Shown piece after piece: positions 49,826 to 53,594 of a DNA stretch of 53,594 bases. Source of the stretch: Paraburkholderia heleia NBRC 101817. GTDB lineage: Bacteria > Pseudomonadota > Gammaproteobacteria > Burkholderiales > Burkholderiaceae. The stretch lies in contig NZ_BBJH01000058.1 in the NCBI RefSeq assembly GCF_000739775.1, positions 1-53,594 on the forward strand, in the 5' to 3' direction. Position 1 is the stretch's first letter. Each line of letters opens with the position of its first letter. The notes beneath the pieces are model-generated. The model did not search any database. It saw only the letters and a program-made list of their open reading frames with translations, and was not told where the DNA came from. The position numbers and the translations under genes were made by a program.

Positions 49826-51094
49826 ATGACCACACCTTCTCCGGAGGCGGCGTCCGACGACCCGCCCAGCCTTTCGCGCAATCGCGGTTTCCGGCGCTTC
49901 TATGGCGCGCGCGTGCTGTCGTCGCTCGCGTTCCAGATGCTCGCCGTCGCCATGGGCTGGCACATCTACGCGCTCACGCATAGCGCGTTCGCGCTCGGTC
50001 TCGTCGGCCTCGCGCAGTTCCTGCCGATGTTCTGCCTGACGCTCGTCGTCGGTCACGTGGCGGACCGGTATGACCGCAGACGCATCGCATCCGTCTGCCA
50101 GCTCATCGAATGCGCCGCTGCGCTGACCTTCGCGGCCGGCACGGTCGGCGGCTGGCTGAGCGCACCGCTCATCTACGCGCTCGCCGCGTGCGTGGGCGCA
50201 GCTCGTGCGTTCGAGTCGCCCGCCATTTCGTCCTTGCTGCCGGGCGTCGTGCCGCGCGCGCAGCTGCCGAATGCGACCGCGTGGTCGACCTCGGCGAACC
50301 AGACTGCGAACATCGTCGGGCCCGCGCTGGGCGGCCTGCTGTACGGCATCGGCGCGACGCCGGCCTACGCGGCCTGCTCGCTCGCGTTCGCGGCGGCGGC
50401 CACGCTCTCGGGCACGATCCCGTTGCGCGCCAAACCGCCCGCGCGGGCGCCTGTCACGCTCGAATCGGTGTTTTCGGGCATCGCGTTCATCCGTTCGCAG
50501 CCCGTCATTCTCGGCGCGCTGTCGCTCGATCTGTTCGCGGTGCTGTTCGGCGGCGCGACGGCGCTCTTGCCCGTGTTCGCCCGCGACATCCTGCACGCCG
50601 GACCCGTCGCGCTCGGTCTCTTGCGCTCGGCGACGGCCGCCGGCGCGCTGTCGGGCTCGATCTGGCTCGCGCACTTTCCGCTGCGGCGCCGGCCGGGCCT
50701 CGCGATGTTCGGCGGCGTGATCGTGTTCGGCTGCGCGACGATCGCGTTCGGGCTTTCGCACAACATCGGCGTGTCGCTCATGGCGCTGGCTATATTGGGT
50801 GCTTCGGATGTGGTGAGCGTGGTCGTGCGCACGTCGCTCGTGCAGCTGCGCACGCCCGACGAAAAGCTCGGCCGCGTGAGCGCGGTCAATTCGCTTTTCA
50901 TCGGCACGTCGAACCAGCTTGGCGAATTCGAATCGGGGCTCACGGCTGGCTGGTGGGGCGCGCAGCGCGCCGTGCTCGTGGGCGGCGTGGCAACGATCTG
51001 CGTCGCGTTGCTGTGGATGCGGCTCTTTCCCGCCCTGCGCGACACGCGCTCGCTCGAGCGCGAAGAGGCGCACGCCGCCGCCAGCGCGAACTGA
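49826..51094 (+). CDS. MFS transporter (EntS/MFS_3-like exporter)
   Basis: 422 residues with about twelve hydrophobic helices and the MFS loop signature GHVADRYDRRRIASV between helices 2 and 3. The N-terminus (GFRRFYGARVLSSLAFQMLA) and the SANQTANIVGPALGGLLYG segment match the MFS_3 group that exports siderophores or drugs. I take ATG 49826; the frame continues upstream but looks non-coding. Single gene, divergent from the Gly-Ala-repeat gene. Confidence 0.93.
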   Translation: MTTPSPEAASDDPPSLSRNRGFRRFYGARVLSSLAFQMLAVAMGWHIYALTHSAFALGLVGLAQFLPMFCLTLVVGHVADRYDRRRIASVCQLIECAAALTFAAGTVGGWLSAPLIYALAACVGAARAFESPAISSLLPGVVPRAQLPNATAWSTSANQTANIVGPALGGLLYGIGATPAYAACSLAFAAAATLSGTIPLRAKPPARAPVTLESVFSGIAFIRSQPVILGALSLDLFAVLFGGATALLPVFARDILHAGPVALGLLRSATAAGALSGSIWLAHFPLRRRPGLAMFGGVIVFGCATIAFGLSHNIGVSLMALAILGASDVVSVVVRTSLVQLRTPDEKLGRVSAVNSLFIGTSNQLGEFESGLTAGWWGAQRAVLVGGVATICVALLWMRLFPALRDTRSLEREEAHAAASAN

Positions 51095-51255
51095 TCGCGC
51101 GCGCGGCCAGCCCGCAACGCCCGTGCCGTCAAATGCCATGCGCCGGGGTTTGCCGTTATCCTTTCTCCAGGACCCGCTCGTAGCGGCGGACCATCGTTTT
51201 TCTCGTTCATCCATCAACTCATGCATCCATCGACCATCGCCCCGAGGAGCGCCGC

Positions 51256-51720
51256 ATGCGCGTAGGCCGCCCCGTCAAGGCGCTGCCGCAGCCGCTGTGC
51301 GACTACTGCGGCGCGAAAGCGGTGCTCGCGCGCTTCGCCGACGAGGCCTACCCGTATCGCGACGATCACGGCCCGCTCTGGGTCTGCACGCCCTGTGAGG
51401 CGTGGATCGGCGTGCCTGCGCGCAGCACGCGCAACGTGCCGCTCGGCCGCCTTGCCAACGCCGCCCTGCGTGACGCGAAGAGCCGCCTGCACGACGCGCT
51501 CGAACCGTTAGTGGCCGCGAAGATGCGGCGCGACAAGGTCAACGCCTTCGAGGCGCGCGGCAAGGCCATCCGCTGGCTGGGGGAGGAACTGGGCTTCGAC
51601 CTGCCCAATCCGTCGATCCATCTCCTGAGTCTCGATCAATGCGAGCAGGCCATCGCCCACATCGAGGCGTTCATGGCCGCGCGGCGCGCAGAGGGCTCAG
51701 GCGAGCGCGAGCCGCGCTGA
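51256..51720 (+). CDS. Small zinc-finger protein (DUF3268-like)
   Basis: 154 residues. A zinc site is formed by CDYCGAKAVL near residue 15 and CTPCEAWIGV near residue 44, as in proteins described as zinc-finger-containing domain (DUF3268). The rest is helical and basic (RDAKSRLHDALEPLVAAKMR). Function unknown; the fold suggests nucleic-acid binding. The ATG at 51256 follows GGAGCGCCGC. It stands alone, with 160 bp to the MFS gene. Confidence 0.78.
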   Translation: MRVGRPVKALPQPLCDYCGAKAVLARFADEAYPYRDDHGPLWVCTPCEAWIGVPARSTRNVPLGRLANAALRDAKSRLHDALEPLVAAKMRRDKVNAFEARGKAIRWLGEELGFDLPNPSIHLLSLDQCEQAIAHIEAFMAARRAEGSGEREPR

Positions 51721-51867
51721 GGCGGCCACGGTCGACCCGTTGCCCGCCCGTCAGGCGATGCGCGGCGCATGGCTGTCACTGATCGTTACATTCGATTTGA
51801 GGATCGGCGCTTAACCTTCGGCGCGCCGTGCCGTTATTGCACGGAACAGACTCTTACTTGCCCTTCC

Positions 51868-52329
51868 ATGGCCAGGACCATCCCTTTTCCGCAGCGCTCG
51901 CAAGCCGGTCGCCCCCGGCGCAGCAAGTCGATGTTGCTGCCGATCCCGCGCGCGGTCGCCAATGAGCTCGCGTTGCAGGTGCATCTCGCGCTCGCCGCGC
52001 TGCGCCGCGGCGGCACCGGCGACGACGCACGCGCCTTGCTGCATGCTCATGTGCTCGCGCAATCGATTGCGGAGGCCGGATATGGCGTGCTCGGGCCGGA
52101 ACAGGTGCGAGCGGCCGACGCCGCGCTGATCGCCTGCTTCGAGCGCGGCAACACGGGCGGCGGCTGGCAGCTGGACGAAGCGGGCTTCGAGGCTGTTGCA
52201 CAGCTCGTGAATGTGTACGACCGACAGTTGCAAGGCGCGCCGCTGTGGGCGCTGACCGAGGCGAGCGAGCGGCTCGAGCGCATGGGCGCCGGCGAAACCA
52301 GCCAGCAGGCCTTGCGCAAGAGCGCCTGA
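51868..52329 (+). CDS. Unknown small protein
   Basis: 153 residues. The first 22 residues are basic (MARTIPFPQRSQAGRPRRSK), followed by hydrophobic/helical segments (PIPRAVANELALQVHLALAA; FEAVAQLVNVYDRQLQGAPL). No signal peptide or domain I can name. ATG 51868 is preceded by no strong Shine-Dalgarno sequence. Codon and amino-acid usage are like those of its neighbours, so it is probably real; small proteins of this type are common in Burkholderiaceae. No link to the zinc-finger gene other than order. Confidence 0.6.
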   Translation: MARTIPFPQRSQAGRPRRSKSMLLPIPRAVANELALQVHLALAALRRGGTGDDARALLHAHVLAQSIAEAGYGVLGPEQVRAADAALIACFERGNTGGGWQLDEAGFEAVAQLVNVYDRQLQGAPLWALTEASERLERMGAGETSQQALRKSA

Positions 52330-53060
52330 CGCGAGGTATGCCGGGTACGCACCTTGCGGCCAGGTTCGATAGCCGTCGCACAGAGGCAGGGAGTGGCAGG
52401 CAGTATGGTGAGGTGAACGATCCCTCTTTGAGAGACGAGCCGGATCGAGGCGATGGACGGAAGGCCGCAGGCGATGCATCCCCAAAAAATACATCGCCGC
52501 TCCGGCCGAGCCTGGGACGCGCCGGAGCGAACCTCGGACGAGCCCGACGCGGGCCGCCAGCGGTTGTTGTGGCGACATTGGCACGAGATTTGACGCGGGA
52601 CGCAAATCGTGTTGACTTAGGACAGGTGGCGCGCCTAAAATTCGCCCGTCTTAACAAAAGGGGCTGACGCCTTGGACAGTAGCAGTTGTCGATCTTCGAA
52701 CAGTTTCGCTGCCTGACCGGCAGGACGTCCGCGCTCCCTTTCTTTCAGCCGCCGTCTTGCCAGCCAGGCAGATGGTGCGCGTCCAGCAGTAAATCCTCGT
52801 GCACTCTTGAATAGCGTCGACCGACGCCGCAGCGCTTTGACGGTCGTTTTGACCGTGTCAAGCGCCGCGGATGGCCGACATCGCGCCGTAAGCCCGCCCT
52901 GATCGATGCGCGCTTGCGGCACGGTTCGTTCGTTGCGCCCTCAAGCGCGACGCGCGGATCGACACTTGCGCGCCTCGAGGCCCTTGAAGCCGCTTCGCGT
53001 TCGAGCCGCCGGCTCGATGCAAGCCCCCCGGGTCGGCCGCCGTGACGATAAGGAGTTCCG
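52330..53060. other. Leader-like intergenic region
   Basis: About 730 bp with no convincing gene. It contains a good sigma-70 promoter (52612-52641) reading rightward and, after it, only tiny frames, for example a TTG-started 14-codon frame after GGGG at 52672. A leftward 95-codon frame here (52635-52922) opposes the promoter and has no family features. The segment probably forms a long 5' leader of the genes further right. Confidence 0.5.
52612..52641 (+). promoter_or_regulatory. Sigma-70 promoter
   Basis: TTGACT (52612-52617), 18-bp spacer, TAAAAT (52636-52641). One of the best -35/-10 matches in the window. The predicted start near 52649 precedes two short ORFs with strong ribosome-binding sites and then the truncated gene at 53495. 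Confidence 0.7.
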
Positions 53061-53147
53061 ATGTCTGACAGTGACAGTTATCCGTTATGCCGCTTCCTTT
53101 CGAATTGCACTGAGGAAAGCGGGCAGACGCGAGCCGCCGCGCGCTGA
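53061..53147 (+). CDS. Short ORF, 28 codons, possible leader peptide
   Basis: AAGGAG followed by a 5-nt gap and ATG gives a strong translation start. The peptide begins MSDSDSYPLCRFLSNC and ends in a basic AAAR, with two Cys. Too short to assign; the strong ribosome site and position after the promoter suggest a leader peptide or small protein. It ends 70 bp before the next short gene. Confidence 0.5.
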   Translation: MSDSDSYPLCRFLSNCTEESGQTRAAAR

Positions 53148-53217
53148 AAGATTGCGCTCTGCCGGGTCTGCTGGCTTTCCTCCCCGACGCGTCCTCCGCG
53201 ACGCCAGGAGAACCAGT

Positions 53218-53388
53218 ATGAACTTCGGCCTTCTTTTGCCGCACCTGTCGAAACTGCAGCAAACGCAGCACACCCTCCATCCCGATGTGCTCGGCGCGCG
53301 TGAGCGCGCGAGCGCCCCGCCGCCCTGCCGGAAATCGCGACTCGCCGCGCGCTGGCGAGACCTGCGAGCGCGCGTGTTTCGGGTCTGA
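53218..53388 (+). CDS. Small basic protein, 56 residues
   Basis: AGGAGA lies 6 nt before the ATG. The N-terminus MNFGLLLPHLSKLQQTQHTL is amphipathic; the C-terminal half is Arg-rich (KSRLAARWRDLRARVFRV). No family recognised. It is followed 25 bp later by a strong hairpin, so the short transcript may end here, with some read-through to the gene at 53495. Confidence 0.55.
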   Translation: MNFGLLLPHLSKLQQTQHTLHPDVLGARERASAPPPCRKSRLAARWRDLRARVFRV

Positions 53389-53413
53389 ACCAGACAAGCA
53401 GCAACGGATCCCC

Positions 53414-53450
53414 GCGCGAATGCCCAGCCGGCCCGGCCGGGCATTCGCGC
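53414..53450. terminator. Strong GC-rich hairpin between small gene and truncated gene
   Basis: Stem GCGCGAATGCCC with GGGCATTCGCGC, 13-nt loop; outer bases (GGATCC and the matching GGATCC region) can extend it. No T run follows, so it may be a Rho-independent pause, an attenuator or an mRNA-stabilising structure. Confidence 0.5.
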
Positions 53451-53494
53451 CGCGCGGAGGGATCCGCGCAATAACCAAAAGCCGGTGCTTTGAC

Positions 53495-53594
53495 ATGAAC
53501 CAGTACAACCACACATTGCGAACGACCCGCCGCGCAGCGCGCGCCTGCGCCGGCGAGCTCGTGCTCACGCCTGTACTTGCTGACGGAGGCCGCT
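53495..53594 (+). CDS. Start of an unknown gene, cut by the window end
   Basis: An ATG at 53495 opens a frame without stops to the end (33 codons), beginning MNQYNHTLRTTRRAARACAG. The basic start followed by less polar residues could be a signal sequence, but too little is visible to say. No clear Shine-Dalgarno sequence. Confidence 0.35.
   Translation, partial: MNQYNHTLRTTRRAARACAGELVLTPVLADGGR

Noticed and set aside
52406..52422. GGTGAGGTGAACGATCC, partial iteron-like match
   Set aside because: The CGGGA half is absent.
52635..52922. Leftward 95-codon open frame
   Set aside because: It opposes the best promoter of the region, lacks a ribosome site and resembles no family; GC-rich DNA gives many such frames.

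Overview
The window is high-GC DNA from a betaproteobacterium of the Burkholderia sensu lato group, most likely a diazotrophic Paraburkholderia-like species. It carries the replication and partition region of a secondary chromosome (chromid). The main reasons are a chromosome-2-type parA/parB pair with parS palindromes of the form TTTATGCGCATAAA, a plasmid-type (Rep_3-like) initiator beside an iteron array, a hopanoid operon, kbl-tdh close to the origin, and a molybdate/nifQ block.

Layout. 0.2-5.6 kb: an acyl-CoA thioesterase and a leftward, translationally coupled hopanoid operon (hpnD-hpnE-shc-hpnG). 5.9-10.7 kb: a CheY-CheC-diguanylate cyclase operon diverging from a hybrid histidine kinase. 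10.9-12.9 kb: a stress-type protein, an FMN reductase and an ArsC-like protein, with three evenly spaced DnaA boxes. 13.1-20.8 kb: the replicon core, with three parS sites, parA, parB, a convergent initiator gene, a 1.5-kb non-coding origin with 19 same-strand 17-bp iterons and a DnaA box, a KfrA-like coiled-coil protein and a tyrosine-recombinase-fold protein lacking its catalytic residues. 20.9-21.4 kb: a small gene under a perfect LexA box. 21.4-30.1 kb: a HTH-cupin regulator, kbl-tdh, a YceI lipoprotein, AraC regulator with DMT exporter, a TetR operon with twin operators, an outer-membrane protein and a DsbG-like protein. 30.2-40.9 kb: a leftward block with a DUF1571 protein, an alpha/beta hydrolase, a ferritin-like metal-dependent hydrolase, a short-chain dehydrogenase, a Baeyer-Villiger-type monooxygenase, a MerR regulator with a histone-H1-like tail, an OmpW protein and two DUF2957 lipoproteins. 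This looks like uptake and oxidation of a hydrophobic compound. 41.2-43.0 kb: an unknown coiled-coil gene flanked by five satellite iterons. 43.0-49.7 kb: a molybdenum block with a fused ModB-ModC, a binding protein, a two-domain molbindin, NifQ, a short ModE, a DUF2325 protein and a Gly-Ala-repeat protein, tied together by three ModE-like boxes. 49.8-53.6 kb: an MFS exporter, two small conserved-type proteins, and a leader-like region with a strong promoter and two short ORFs before a gene cut by the window end.

Most striking observation: the 17-bp iteron (TCCYGNANNNNCTCACC) is not confined to the origin. One inverted near-copy follows kfrA, and eight full copies sit only in intergenic DNA 11-25 kb away (29.36, 30.17, 30.21, 41.24, 41.38, 42.59, 42.83 and 42.96 kb). 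The five at 41-43 kb all face the opposite way from the origin array. Spacing in the core array keeps close to multiples of 11 bp. This suggests a dispersed binding network for the secondary-chromosome initiator.
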